DNA of 64,000 nt from NCBI GenBank assembly GCA_002162955.1, contig MABD01000030.1:22740-86739 (forward strand), in the 5' to 3' direction. This stretch comes from Gammaproteobacteria bacterium 45_16_T64 (lineage in GTDB: Bacteria > Pseudomonadota > Gammaproteobacteria > Pseudomonadales > Ketobacteraceae). Position numbers and translations under genes: made by a program. The notes beneath the pieces were generated by a model. It was not told the origin of the DNA. It did not search any database and saw nothing but the letters and a program-made list of their open reading frames with translations. Below, one piece after another: positions 1 through 8,376 of the stretch (positions are counted from its first letter, which is position 1; the number at the start of each line of letters is the position of its first letter).

Positions 1-146
1 GACCTCAAGAGATTGAGGTTGGCCGGTCGCTTGGTGGTCTACGCGAAATTCGCGGTATCGCAGCCGGTACGCGTGTCGTGACTGAAGGCGCTTTTTTTGT
101 ATCGTCAGAAATCGCCAAGGGCGGTTTTGATCCGCATAACCATTAG
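1..146 (+). CDS. RND efflux periplasmic adaptor subunit, C-terminal fragment (5' end outside window)
   Basis: Only the last 47 codons are present; the frame is open from base 3 and ends at TAG 144-146. The visible protein reads through the G-xx-VVTEGAFFVSSE pattern typical of the membrane-proximal end of CusB/CzcB-type membrane fusion proteins and finishes with a His-containing tail (DPHNH). The adaptor would link the inner-membrane RND pump encoded 13 nt downstream to an outer-membrane channel. Spacing and orientation indicate one operon with the pump. The terminal histidines could contact metal, but this is speculation. The identification rests on a short stretch plus context. Confidence 0.75.
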   Translation, partial: PQEIEVGRSLGGLREIRGIAAGTRVVTEGAFFVSSEIAKGGFDPHNH

Positions 147-159
147 TTGAGTTAATGTC

Positions 160-3100
160 ATGTTACAGAACGTTGTAAATTGGTCGGTTGCGAATCGACT
201 ACTTGTGGTCATTGGATTGTTTACTTTGGGTGTCAGTGCCTTTTTTGTGATACCAAAATTGAACCTTGATGCTTTTCCTGATGTGACCAACGTGCAGGTA
301 TCGATTAATACCGAGGCACCGGGATTGGCATCGGAAGAAGTGGAACAGCTGATCACGTTTCCCATCGAAGCGGTGATGTATGCGTTGCCGGATGTAGAAG
401 AAGTAAGGTCTATCTCCAAAACGGGATTGTCGGGTATTACCGTGGTCTTCAAGGAGGGCGTGGATATTTATTTTGCACGGCAATTAGTATTTGAGCGCCT
501 ACAGTCCGCAAAAGAATTAATTCCGACGGGGATGGGGACACCGGACATTGGCCCCAATACCTCAGGGCTTGGTCAAGTGTTCCAATATTTACTGCTGGCG
601 GATGATACGACAGGGCTGGATACCATGGCCTTGCGAAGTTTGAATGATTGGGTGGTAAAGCTGCTATTAATGCCGGTGGACGGGGTGACCGAAGTCTTAT
701 CGTTTGGTGGAGAAGTGCGTCAATATCAGGTTAACGTTAACCCTTCTCGGCTATTGGCTTACGAATTGAGCCAGCAAGATGTGATTGCTGCACTGGAAAA
801 TAATAATAAGAATGCGGGCGGTTGGTATATGAATCGCGGGCAGGAGCAGTTGGTGATTCGGGGCGTGGGCTGGCTACGAAGTGGTGTTAGCGGGTTGGAG
901 GATTTATCCCGTATTCCGTTAAAGACAGTGGATGGCGTGGTGGTGACAGTGAGTGATGTTGCCACTGTTGAATTCGGTGGGGAGATACGCCAGGGCGCGG
1001 TAACCATGACCCGTCGAGCCGATAACGGAACTGTTGAGGCATTGGGTGAAGTGGTATCGGGCATTGTGTTGAAGCGGATGGGGGCGAATACCAAAGAAAC
1101 CATTGATGGTATTAATGCGCAAGTGGCACTGATACAGCAAGCACTACCAGAAGGTGTTCGGTTTGAGGTGTTTTATGATCAAGCGGCATTAATTGATAAA
1201 GCAGTGAATACTGTGGTTGAGGCGTTGTTGTTGGCATTTCTATTTATTGTGTTGGTATTGGCATTATTCTTAATGAATCTAAGGGCGACATTGTTGGTAC
1301 TCATGTCGATTCCAATTTCCATTGGTATCGCATTGATGTTGATGTCCTGGTTGGGAATATCGGCGAATCTAATGTCTCTCGGTGGCATTGCAGTGGCAAT
1401 TGGCATGCTTGTGGATGGTTCCGTGGTGATGGTAGATAGTATTTTCAAACGCATGTCGCTTTCAGGAAGGGCATCACCATCATCGATCAGCGATTTGATT
1501 GTTGCGGCAGGAAAAGAAGTGGCGAGGCCTATATTTTTTGCGACAGCGATTATTCTTGTGGTATTTATGCCGCTATTCAGTTTCGAGGGTGTGGAAGGCA
1601 AGTTATTTCAGCCGATGGCTATGAGCATTATTCTGGCGATACTCGCCGCGGTAATGGTGGCAATTATTATTGTACCTGCCCTGGCCAGGTATTTTTTCTC
1701 GGGAGGGGTCAACGCTAAGGATAGTCCGCTATTGGTAGCGTTAGAAGCGGTGTATCGACGGGGATTGCATTGGGCACTGAATCGTCCGAAATTTATCGTG
1801 GGATTTGCCTCCGTTCTACTTATTATTGCGCTTGCAGTATTACCTCGATTGGGAACGGAGTTTGTACCGGAGTTAGAAGAAGGCACGATTAACTTGCGTG
1901 TAACGCTTGCGCCATCTTCCAGTTTGGATACTGCGTTATCCGTTGCGCCTCATTTGGAAGCCATGTTGTTGGAATTTCCCGAGGTGACATACGCCTTGAG
2001 TCGTATTGGTCGGCCAGAAATAGGGGGCGATCCTGAACCCGTCAATAACATAGAAATATATATTGGGTTGCTACCAGTGAGCCAATGGACGAGTGCGAAA
2101 AGTCGTGTTGAGTTACAACGGTTAATGGAAGAGAAGCTTGAAGTGTTCCCTGGGCTATTGCTGAATTTTTCACAGCCTATTGCGACCCGAGTTGATGAAT
2201 TGTTGTCGGGGGTGAAAGCACAGCTCGCCATCAAATTGTTTGGCCCTGATTTAACGGTATTGGCTGAAAAAGGTCAAGCTATTGAGTCGGTAGTGAAAAC
2301 GGTGCCTGGGGCGGGAGATGTCGCGATGGAGCAGATTGTCGGTGAGGCCCAACTGGTGATAAAGCCTAATCGCCAAGCGTTATCGCGCTTTGGATTATCA
2401 GTAGGAGACTTAATGTCGCTTGTCAGTGATGGTCTTGGTGGTGTAGAGGCAGGTCAGGTTATTAACGGCAATGAACGCTATGATATTTATGTGCGCTTTG
2501 AAAAATCTTTTAGAGATAATAAAGAACGTATCGCAGAGCTGCGTTTACTGTCACCCAGCGGTGCGTGGGTGCGGGTCGGTGATGTTGCCGAGATAGCGGT
2601 TGAGTCTGGCCCACCACAAATCCGGCGTGATGATGTTCAGCGCCGCGTGGTTATTCAAGCGAATGTGCAAGGGCGTGATATGGGTAGCGTTGTGGCAGAT
2701 ATCAATAAAGTAATCTCTACGGAGGTTGATTTACCTGCGGGTTACTCCGTTGATATTGGTGGACAGTTTGAAAATCAGTCCCGTGCTCAGCAGCGATTAG
2801 CACTGGTTGTCCCGGTATCGTTGGCTTTGGTCGCGCTATTGTTGTACTTCGCGTTTGGTTCTGTCGGTCAGGCGTTATTGATATTGGTGAACGTGCCGTT
2901 AGCGGTGATTGGTGGAGTGTTTTCGCTCTATATATCAGGCCAATATTTATCGGTGCCTAGCGCTATTGGGTTTATCACGTTGTTTGGTGTGGCGGTATTG
3001 AATGGTGTGGTGATGGTCGAAAGTATTAATCAACGAATACGTGACGGCAGCCCTGTGGGTGTTGGGGTGTTTGATGGTGCGGTTTCCCGATTGCGCCCAG

Positions 3101-3297
3101 TACTGATGACAGCGATTACTTCCGCTTTGGGCTTAATTCCCATGTTACTTTCTTCCGGTGTTGGCGCTGAGATACAGCGACCATTGGCGAGTGTCATTGT
3201 GGGAGGATTGGTGACTGCGACGTTTTTGACGTTATTTGTATTGCCCGTCTTGTACGCTGCTTTCTCTAAAGGAGTGTGGGAAGCATCAGAGGAATAA
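160..3297 (+). CDS. Heavy-metal-efflux-type RND transporter permease (CusA/CzcA family)
   Basis: A 1045-residue inner-membrane, proton-driven pump of the size expected for the HME branch of RND transporters. The N-terminal TM helix (about residues 10-30) and the large periplasmic loop containing NVQVSINTEAPGLASEEVEQ are typical. TM4 carries MSLGGIAVAIGMLVDG, as in CusA, with the conserved proton-relay Asp in VDG. The second half repeats the fold, ending in a TM10-12 block with VLNGVVMVESIN. CusA of E. coli binds Cu/Ag through three methionines; by eye the equivalent positions here are not Met (the third lies in RVDELLSGVK, which is CzcA-like). The substrate is therefore uncertain: divalent metals or another compound are as likely as copper. 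It follows the adaptor gene directly; an outer-membrane factor is not in the window. Confidence 0.9.
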   Translation: MLQNVVNWSVANRLLVVIGLFTLGVSAFFVIPKLNLDAFPDVTNVQVSINTEAPGLASEEVEQLITFPIEAVMYALPDVEEVRSISKTGLSGITVVFKEGVDIYFARQLVFERLQSAKELIPTGMGTPDIGPNTSGLGQVFQYLLLADDTTGLDTMALRSLNDWVVKLLLMPVDGVTEVLSFGGEVRQYQVNVNPSRLLAYELSQQDVIAALENNNKNAGGWYMNRGQEQLVIRGVGWLRSGVSGLEDLSRIPLKTVDGVVVTVSDVATVEFGGEIRQGAVTMTRRADNGTVEALGEVVSGIVLKRMGANTKETIDGINAQVALIQQALPEGVRFEVFYDQAALIDKAVNTVVEALLLAFLFIVLVLALFLMNLRATLLVLMSIPISIGIALMLMSWLGISANLMSLGGIAVAIGMLVDGSVVMVDSIFKRMSLSGRASPSSISDLIVAAGKEVARPIFFATAIILVVFMPLFSFEGVEGKLFQPMAMSIILAILAAVMVAIIIVPALARYFFSGGVNAKDSPLLVALEAVYRRGLHWALNRPKFIVGFASVLLIIALAVLPRLGTEFVPELEEGTINLRVTLAPSSSLDTALSVAPHLEAMLLEFPEVTYALSRIGRPEIGGDPEPVNNIEIYIGLLPVSQWTSAKSRVELQRLMEEKLEVFPGLLLNFSQPIATRVDELLSGVKAQLAIKLFGPDLTVLAEKGQAIESVVKTVPGAGDVAMEQIVGEAQLVIKPNRQALSRFGLSVGDLMSLVSDGLGGVEAGQVINGNERYDIYVRFEKSFRDNKERIAELRLLSPSGAWVRVGDVAEIAVESGPPQIRRDDVQRRVVIQANVQGRDMGSVVADINKVISTEVDLPAGYSVDIGGQFENQSRAQQRLALVVPVSLALVALLLYFAFGSVGQALLILVNVPLAVIGGVFSLYISGQYLSVPSAIGFITLFGVAVLNGVVMVESINQRIRDGSPVGVGVFDGAVSRLRPVLMTAITSALGLIPMLLSSGVGAEIQRPLASVIVGGLVTATFLTLFVLPVLYAAFSKGVWEASEE

Positions 3298-3300
3298 GGT

Positions 3301-3340
3301 AAAAAACTGTCACGGAGTTGGTATCGGCTCCGTGACAGTT
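3301..3340 (-). terminator. Intrinsic terminator of the SDR/hydrolase/BVMO operon
   Basis: A perfect 13-bp inverted repeat (AACTGTCACGGAG / CTCCGTGACAGTT, 3305-3317 and 3328-3340) with a 10-nt loop. On the minus strand it is followed by six T, just past the stop of the minus-strand operon at 3350. It may also stop plus-strand transcription from the pump gene, but there is no T tract on that side. Confidence 0.8.
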
Positions 3341-3349
3341 CTACGGTGA

Positions 3350-4210
3350 TTAATGCGCAGTATTTTTCTGCTTGTATTTTCCGCGCCATCGGATGGCTTC
3401 GGTAAACACCTTTTGATATCCGGCAGGCATGGCCCTCGATATTAAGTCATAAAAACGTGCATCTGGCCCAATCAAAATGCGCCGCTTGTTTTTTTGCACG
3501 GCTTTAATGATCGTATTCGCGGCAGTTTCTGCGGTGGTAATAAATGACTGTTCAAACTCTTTTATGGAGTCATCTTTATCCATGCCGATGGCTTTCTTTA
3601 CACTTGAAGACATACGAGCGGCTTTGGCGATATTAGTTTTTATACCGCCAGGGTGTACGCAGGTCACACTGACCTTGGAGTTGGTGAGCTCAAGGTCTTG
3701 GCGTATCGATTCAGAAAACCCTCGTACCGCATATTTGCTAGCATTGTAGCCACTCATTAATGGCTGCGCCGTTAAGCCAAAGACACTGGATATATTAATG
3801 ATATGGCCTTCACCCGATTGTTCTAAGTACGGGAGAAAGGCTTTGGTACCATAGATGGTTCCCCAAAAGTTGATATCCATAATCCACCGGTAATCATCGA
3901 TGGATAGGGCATCGACGGTGCCTGAAAGCGCAACCCCCGCGTTGTTGAAGATAAGGTTAATCTTCCCAAATTCACTATGGATTGCATCTGCCCATGCAAA
4001 TACGGCGTCTTTATCGGATACATCCAATAACTGAGTGGAAAGGTTGATGCCATATTGTTGCAATAAGGCTGCAGTTTCCTGCAGACCTTCATCGGCAATA
4101 TCACTTAACGCAAGGTGACAGCCTTTCTCCGCTAAGTTGAGTGCAAGTTCCCGTCCAATGCCAGAGCCAGCCCCAGTAATCGCAGCCACTTTTCCTTCAA
4201 GATTCTTCAT
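3350..4210 (-). CDS. Short-chain dehydrogenase/reductase (SDR), operon gene 4
   Basis: A 286-residue classical SDR, an NAD(P)-dependent oxidoreductase of alcohols/ketones. It has the TGAGSGIG nucleotide-binding motif near residue 13, an NNAGVA motif, and the YNASK active-site motif with its Ser in NISS. The start is set at the ATG at 4210: it lies 4 nt after the stop of the hydrolase gene and behind AAGGGATAAG, whereas a longer in-frame ATG would overlap that gene. It is the last gene of a four-gene minus-strand operon with the flavin monooxygenase, another SDR and an alpha/beta hydrolase. The C-terminal part after about residue 230 resembles SDRs acting on lipids or bulky alcohols. The substrate is unknown; alcohol/ketone interconversion feeding the monooxygenase is an inference. 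Confidence 0.88.
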   Translation of the reverse strand: MKNLEGKVAAITGAGSGIGRELALNLAEKGCHLALSDIADEGLQETAALLQQYGINLSTQLLDVSDKDAVFAWADAIHSEFGKINLIFNNAGVALSGTVDALSIDDYRWIMDINFWGTIYGTKAFLPYLEQSGEGHIINISSVFGLTAQPLMSGYNASKYAVRGFSESIRQDLELTNSKVSVTCVHPGGIKTNIAKAARMSSSVKKAIGMDKDDSIKEFEQSFITTAETAANTIIKAVQKNKRRILIGPDARFYDLISRAMPAGYQKVFTEAIRWRGKYKQKNTAH

Positions 4211-4214
4211 CTTC

Positions 4215-5165
4215 TTATCCCTTATTTGCAAGCGTAGAAAGAAATGCTTGATAGAGTGCAGCGGTTCGTGCCGGTGCTTCTAGCATCGACATATGACCAA
4301 TCTCTTCCCAAATCTCAACCTGTATATTGGGAACGCCTGCCTGCCAAACTGACGCGCTATCAACATGTAATAGCTGGTCTTGGCCGCCCCATAAAAGTAG
4401 TACCGGTGCGGTGATTTCAGCAAGCTCATTGTCGAGCATATCTTTTTCGTGAAAGTCGTTATAGATATGGCGTAGCTCTAGGCGGCGCGCTTCGTACTTT
4501 TCACCAATAGCATCCAGAACAACACCGGGTAACCAGGGTGGGTTAGCCATGGTCATGGGGTAAAACTCGGCAAACTCTTCTGGGCTATTGATCTCGAAAG
4601 GGTTTCTACCGGTGAGTATCATTTCTCCCATACGACTTAATGTCGGGGAGTATACGCCAGCGGGGTCGATCAAGAATGCTGATAGCGTACGGTCTGGATG
4701 ACGTTTTGCAAAATGCGCACTGACAAAACCGCCCATGGAGTTGCCAATGACGTGCACCTGAGGAATTGCGAGCACCTCTAACATTTTGGCTAGGCGATCC
4801 GCTTGTACGGGCATCCTGTAATTCCACTGTTCGCTGAATCCGGTTTCACCATGCCCTGCCATGTCGGGGATAATAATATTAAAGTCATCGATGAGATGAC
4901 TAGCAAAACGGGGCCATACATCCTTGTCTGAACTGTAGCCGTGGAGCATGAGTAATGTGGGTTTATTGGCTTTGTTTTCACTGCGATAGATTGACATGGT
5001 TAATTCACCAATGTCCACCTGGTGCTTTTCTAAACCTCGAAATTTTGCTTCTACCACGGTGAGATTATCGTAGGCAATGTGCCCTACTTTAGGGTAGGTA
5101 ATGAATGCCCAAAGTAAAAAACCGCTGAGCAATAGTAGGATGGGTAGGGCAACTAACTTCTTCAT
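4215..5165 (-). CDS. Alpha/beta hydrolase with N-terminal membrane anchor
   Basis: 316 residues. A hydrophobic N-terminal helix (about residues 4-22) should anchor the enzyme in, or export it across, the inner membrane. The alpha/beta-hydrolase core then shows the oxyanion-hole HGYSSD motif, the nucleophile elbow GNSMGG (catalytic Ser), an Asp in GGQDQ and the catalytic His in EIGHMSM. It resembles lipases/esterases of this family. Its ATG overlaps the TGA of the upstream SDR (ATGA), so translation is probably coupled. Within the operon a likely job is hydrolysis of the ester or lactone made by the Baeyer-Villiger-type monooxygenase, or of an incoming lipid ester; this is inference. Confidence 0.87.
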   Translation of the reverse strand: MKKLVALPILLLLSGFLLWAFITYPKVGHIAYDNLTVVEAKFRGLEKHQVDIGELTMSIYRSENKANKPTLLMLHGYSSDKDVWPRFASHLIDDFNIIIPDMAGHGETGFSEQWNYRMPVQADRLAKMLEVLAIPQVHVIGNSMGGFVSAHFAKRHPDRTLSAFLIDPAGVYSPTLSRMGEMILTGRNPFEINSPEEFAEFYPMTMANPPWLPGVVLDAIGEKYEARRLELRHIYNDFHEKDMLDNELAEITAPVLLLWGGQDQLLHVDSASVWQAGVPNIQVEIWEEIGHMSMLEAPARTAALYQAFLSTLANKG

Positions 5166-6007
5166 AGTTTAACCTTCGTTTTTGGGCTTGTAGATAATTG
5201 ATGGTAGTCCGTCAGGTCGATGACCTTTTTCATCTCATGCCAAATAATACTTTTTAGCACTTTAAGAGGGAGAAACTTAGCGCCTAAGGCGGTTTTTCCT
5301 GAACTTTGGCCGTATACAATCCGCGGCTGATTCTTGATGATCTGTTTTAGTACATGGCGGGCGATATCATCCGCTGAGGTTTGAAAGTAATGTTCAGCAA
5401 ATTTTTGTGAATGTTGTTGTCGAGCGATATTGGTGGCGATACCGCCGGGGTGTACAAGGTGCACCTGTATGTGGCTGCTATCCAATTCCGCCATCAGGGC
5501 TTCAGTAAATCCCCTTACCGCAAATTTACTGGCACAATAGTCGGCATGGTTTGGTGTGCCAATGAGTCCAAAGATACTGGAGACGTTAACAATCGCCGCC
5601 TCTTTATTGGCATTTAGCTGTGATAGAAACGCTTGGGTGCCATACACAACCCCGTAATAGTTGACCTCCATAGCCTTACGCAAGGAGTCTTCAGTGGTTG
5701 TCCATACGGGGTTCGCGCTACCCTCAATGCCTGCATTATTAATAACAATATGCGCATTGCCCAATTCTTCTTTAACTTGCTGTGCGAATTGCTCAAAGGA
5801 GGCGCGGTTGGAGACGTCAAAGGTTCCGTGGGTAACTTGGCGATTACTGTGTTGATCAACAAGCTGGAGGGTTTCATCTAACCCTTGTTGGTCGTAATCG
5901 GAAAGTGCCAGTGAGGCACCTTGCTTGGCAAATGCCAGTGCATAGGCTCGCCCCATACCTGATCCAGCACCGGTGATGACAACGATTTTTTTGTCAAAGT
6001 TCTTCAT
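5162..6007 (-). CDS. Short-chain dehydrogenase/reductase (SDR), operon gene 2
   Basis: A 281-residue SDR with the TGAGSGMG cofactor motif, the NNAGIEG motif and YCASK at the active site, preceded by NVSS. It is clearly related to the operon's other SDR (similar positions of VHPGGI and of the C-terminal tail), suggesting an old duplication around the hydrolase gene. The start at ATG 6007 has AAGGA about 10 nt upstream. It follows the monooxygenase by 26 nt and overlaps the hydrolase by 4 nt. Role: NAD(P)-dependent oxidation or reduction of an alcohol/ketone intermediate; substrate not known. Confidence 0.88.
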   Translation of the reverse strand: MKNFDKKIVVITGAGSGMGRAYALAFAKQGASLALSDYDQQGLDETLQLVDQHSNRQVTHGTFDVSNRASFEQFAQQVKEELGNAHIVINNAGIEGSANPVWTTTEDSLRKAMEVNYYGVVYGTQAFLSQLNANKEAAIVNVSSIFGLIGTPNHADYCASKFAVRGFTEALMAELDSSHIQVHLVHPGGIATNIARQQHSQKFAEHYFQTSADDIARHVLKQIIKNQPRIVYGQSSGKTALGAKFLPLKVLKSIIWHEMKKVIDLTDYHQLSTSPKTKVKL

Positions 6008-6033
6008 GAGTCTGATCCTTCTATTATCGTTGT

Positions 6034-7491
6034 TTATGCAAAATCATGGTCTGCGCTGCGGAAATTTTTGGTCCAGCGTTCATAGGTAAAGCTAAAACCT
6101 GGGAACATCGCAATGACATGACCACTCTTACTCTGGTACCAACTGGTACAGCCACCGGATTTCCAAACGGTTTTGTCCATCTCCTGATGAATGTGAGTGG
6201 TATAGCGTTGTTCTGCATCCGCCTTCACTTCAATGGATCGATTGTTGCGCTTCTTTAATTCGTTGAGGCTGTTCACGATGTAATTCATCTGTGCTTCGAT
6301 GACAAAAATCGCCGAGGTGTGACCAATGCCGGTATTGGGACCGGTCACAATAAATAGGTTGGGGAATCCCGGAACGCATGTGCCTAAATACGCGCGGGGG
6401 AATTGATCCCAGAAATCACTGAGTTCTCGTTTGTCTTTACCGATGACCGGATAGGAGATCACGCCATCTGTTGCATCATATCCTGTGGAGTAGACAATCA
6501 AATCTAACTCGATTTCTTCGCCGTCCTGGGTGATGATCCCTGAGTCGGTAATCTCTTTTATCCCTTGCTCTTTACTGTGCAGCGAAACATTGTCTCGGCA
6601 AAGCGCGGGGTATAGCGTATCTGACAAAATGACTCGCTTACACCCAATGGTGTAATCAGGGGTTACCTTGGCGCGAAGCGTTGGGTCTGCAATTTGAGAG
6701 CGAATGTGTTTTTCTGCTTTTCGTTGCGCCATGGCTTTTAGCATGAGGTCTGAATATTTAAAACCCACGACGCGGGTTTCTAACCCCCAATAAATGGCTT
6801 GGCGTAAGGATTTATAGGCGCGCTTATTCTTGAGAAGTTTACGTTCAACCTTGGAGAAAACACGATCGGGTCGTGGCATTACCCAGTGCGGGGTGCGCTG
6901 GAATACATGCAGCTCACTAACGTCTCCAGCGATGGCGGGAATGGCTTGGGCTGCACTAGCACCACTCCCAATAATGGCAACACGTTTGCCCTTATAGTCA
7001 AAATCATGGTTCCAGTTATTGGTATGAAATGACTCGCCCTTAAAAGAATCTTTACCCGGAAAGTTCGGAATGACGGGGGTACTGAGGGGGCCTGACGCGT
7101 TAATAATAAATTGGGCCTTATAGGGATCGTTGCCGCTGGTATGGATTTCCCAAACGTGCTCTTCTTCATTCCACTGGGTTTTGGTGACGTTGCTATCAAG
7201 TGCCGTTTTAGAACGTAGTTGGTGTTTATCGATGACGTAATTAGTGTATTCCTCTAGCTCTTTTTGCTCGACGAACATTTGGCTCCAGTCATAGGGCTCG
7301 CTAGAGATGGAATAGAGTGGTGATTGCACATCAACGGCGGCACCTGGGTAGCTGTTTTGGCACCAGGTACCTCCCATAAAACTTCGACGCTCTAGAATAA
7401 GGAAGTCTTCAATGCCGTGCTTCTTTAAATTGATTGCTGCGCATTGGCCGCCAAAACCGCTGCCGATAATAATGACTTGATAGTTTCTCAT
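6034..7491 (-). CDS. FAD/NADPH-dependent monooxygenase, Baeyer-Villiger (type I) like
   Basis: 485 residues from ATG 7491, chosen because GGAG sits 9-10 nt upstream and the FAD motif follows directly; a longer in-frame start exists at 7521. The first Rossmann motif is GSGFGG (residues 8-13) for FAD; the second, GSGASAAQ, is for NADPH. Between them lies FKGESFHTNNWN, which fits the BVMO fingerprint FxGxxxHxxxW except for N where P or D is usual. The family inserts oxygen next to ketones to make esters or lactones; related flavin monooxygenases (AlmA, MymA) act on long alkanes or mycobacterial lipids. First gene of the BVMO-SDR-hydrolase-SDR operon, divergent from a TetR gene. Exact chemistry is uncertain. 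Confidence 0.88.
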   Translation of the reverse strand: MRNYQVIIIGSGFGGQCAAINLKKHGIEDFLILERRSFMGGTWCQNSYPGAAVDVQSPLYSISSEPYDWSQMFVEQKELEEYTNYVIDKHQLRSKTALDSNVTKTQWNEEEHVWEIHTSGNDPYKAQFIINASGPLSTPVIPNFPGKDSFKGESFHTNNWNHDFDYKGKRVAIIGSGASAAQAIPAIAGDVSELHVFQRTPHWVMPRPDRVFSKVERKLLKNKRAYKSLRQAIYWGLETRVVGFKYSDLMLKAMAQRKAEKHIRSQIADPTLRAKVTPDYTIGCKRVILSDTLYPALCRDNVSLHSKEQGIKEITDSGIITQDGEEIELDLIVYSTGYDATDGVISYPVIGKDKRELSDFWDQFPRAYLGTCVPGFPNLFIVTGPNTGIGHTSAIFVIEAQMNYIVNSLNELKKRNNRSIEVKADAEQRYTTHIHQEMDKTVWKSGGCTSWYQSKSGHVIAMFPGFSFTYERWTKNFRSADHDFA

Positions 7492-7542
7492 ACCGTATTT
7501 CTCCGAAAGGTGCGCAAGCAAAACAAATTAGTGTTGTTGAAA

Positions 7543-7572
7543 TCATCAGGGGTAATACAATTCATCTGATGA
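7543..7572. promoter_or_regulatory. Inverted repeat in the BVMO/tetR divergent promoter region
   Basis: TCATCAG (7543-7549) and CTGATGA (7566-7572) form a perfect 7-bp inverted repeat with a 16-nt spacer, immediately beside the stronger palindrome at 7577-7601. It could be a second regulator site or part of the monooxygenase promoter. The only support is symmetry and position. Confidence 0.4.
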
Positions 7573-7576
7573 CGAG

Positions 7577-7601
7577 TGTCTTCACTTTACTTCTGAAGAC
7601 A
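7577..7601. promoter_or_regulatory. Putative TetR-family operator
   Basis: TGTCTTCA, a 9-nt spacer and TGAAGACA form a perfect 8-bp inverted repeat spanning 25 bp. It lies 20 nt upstream of the tetR start and about 85 nt upstream of the monooxygenase start. TetR-family proteins bind such palindromes as dimers, usually in the divergent promoter between regulator and target operon. Binding would be expected to repress both genes until a ligand, probably the operon's substrate, is present. Confidence 0.6.
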
Positions 7602-7621
7602 GGTGTTGTCAAATACCGGCT

Positions 7622-8272
7622 ATGAGTAAACAAGACGATAAAAAAAGTGGACGCACCTACGGTGGCATGAGCATGGAGCAGCGTAAAGTTGCTCGTCGCC
7701 AGCAATTTTTAGATGCGGGTTTGGAAGTGTTCGGTACCACCGGGTTTAGATCAGCAACCGTTAGAGGCTTGTGTCGGCAGGCTAAGTTAACGGATCGATA
7801 TTTCTATGAATCCTACGGTAGCTTGGAGAAGCTATTGGTGGCGGTCTATGAGGATCGGATGACCAATCTTCGGGCTCGTATCGTTGATGTGGTCACGATA
7901 GCATTGCCGAATAAGTCGACGGAAGAGGTAATTCACGCGGGATTAGACTGCTTTTTCAACGAGTTAGAAGACCCTCGTGTCGCTAAAGTGTGTATGGTTG
8001 AATTAGAGGGGGTAAGCCCTGACGTAGATGAGCTATATCATGGCTATATCTTAGGGTTTGCGGAGCTAATCCTATGGATGACGCGTCAGCTGTATCCTGA
8101 TGTGGACCTTCCTGATGATGAGATTGAAGTGATAGGGATTTCCATCGTGGGGGCTATGCGCCAAAGCGCAACGCATTGGCTGCGGGGTGGCTATGCTATT
8201 GAGCGCCAGACCATGGTCGAAGCCACTGCGAAACTGTTTGTGGGGCTAATGACGTTAGTGGTTAAAGATTAA
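7622..8272 (+). CDS. TetR/AcrR family transcriptional regulator
   Basis: A 216-residue one-component repressor. The N-terminal helix-turn-helix spans about residues 25-72 (LDAGLEVFGTTGFRSATV, then RYFYESYGSLEKLL). A GRTYGGM leader before it is typical of one TetR subgroup and supports the start at 7622, although the ribosome-binding site is weak. The C-terminal ligand domain is all-helical and not diagnostic. Divergent from the BVMO operon, with a strong palindrome between the two starts, so autoregulation and control of that operon are the obvious inference. Confidence 0.9.
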   Translation: MSKQDDKKSGRTYGGMSMEQRKVARRQQFLDAGLEVFGTTGFRSATVRGLCRQAKLTDRYFYESYGSLEKLLVAVYEDRMTNLRARIVDVVTIALPNKSTEEVIHAGLDCFFNELEDPRVAKVCMVELEGVSPDVDELYHGYILGFAELILWMTRQLYPDVDLPDDEIEVIGISIVGAMRQSATHWLRGGYAIERQTMVEATAKLFVGLMTLVVKD

Positions 8273-8376
8273 TGGTTAAGGAATATAGCCTTAATAACAA
8301 ACCTGTCTGGTGATTTGGCACTTTTACGGGGGGTTCTTGGTCTACAATTAGGGGTAAATCGATCAATTAACCTGCT

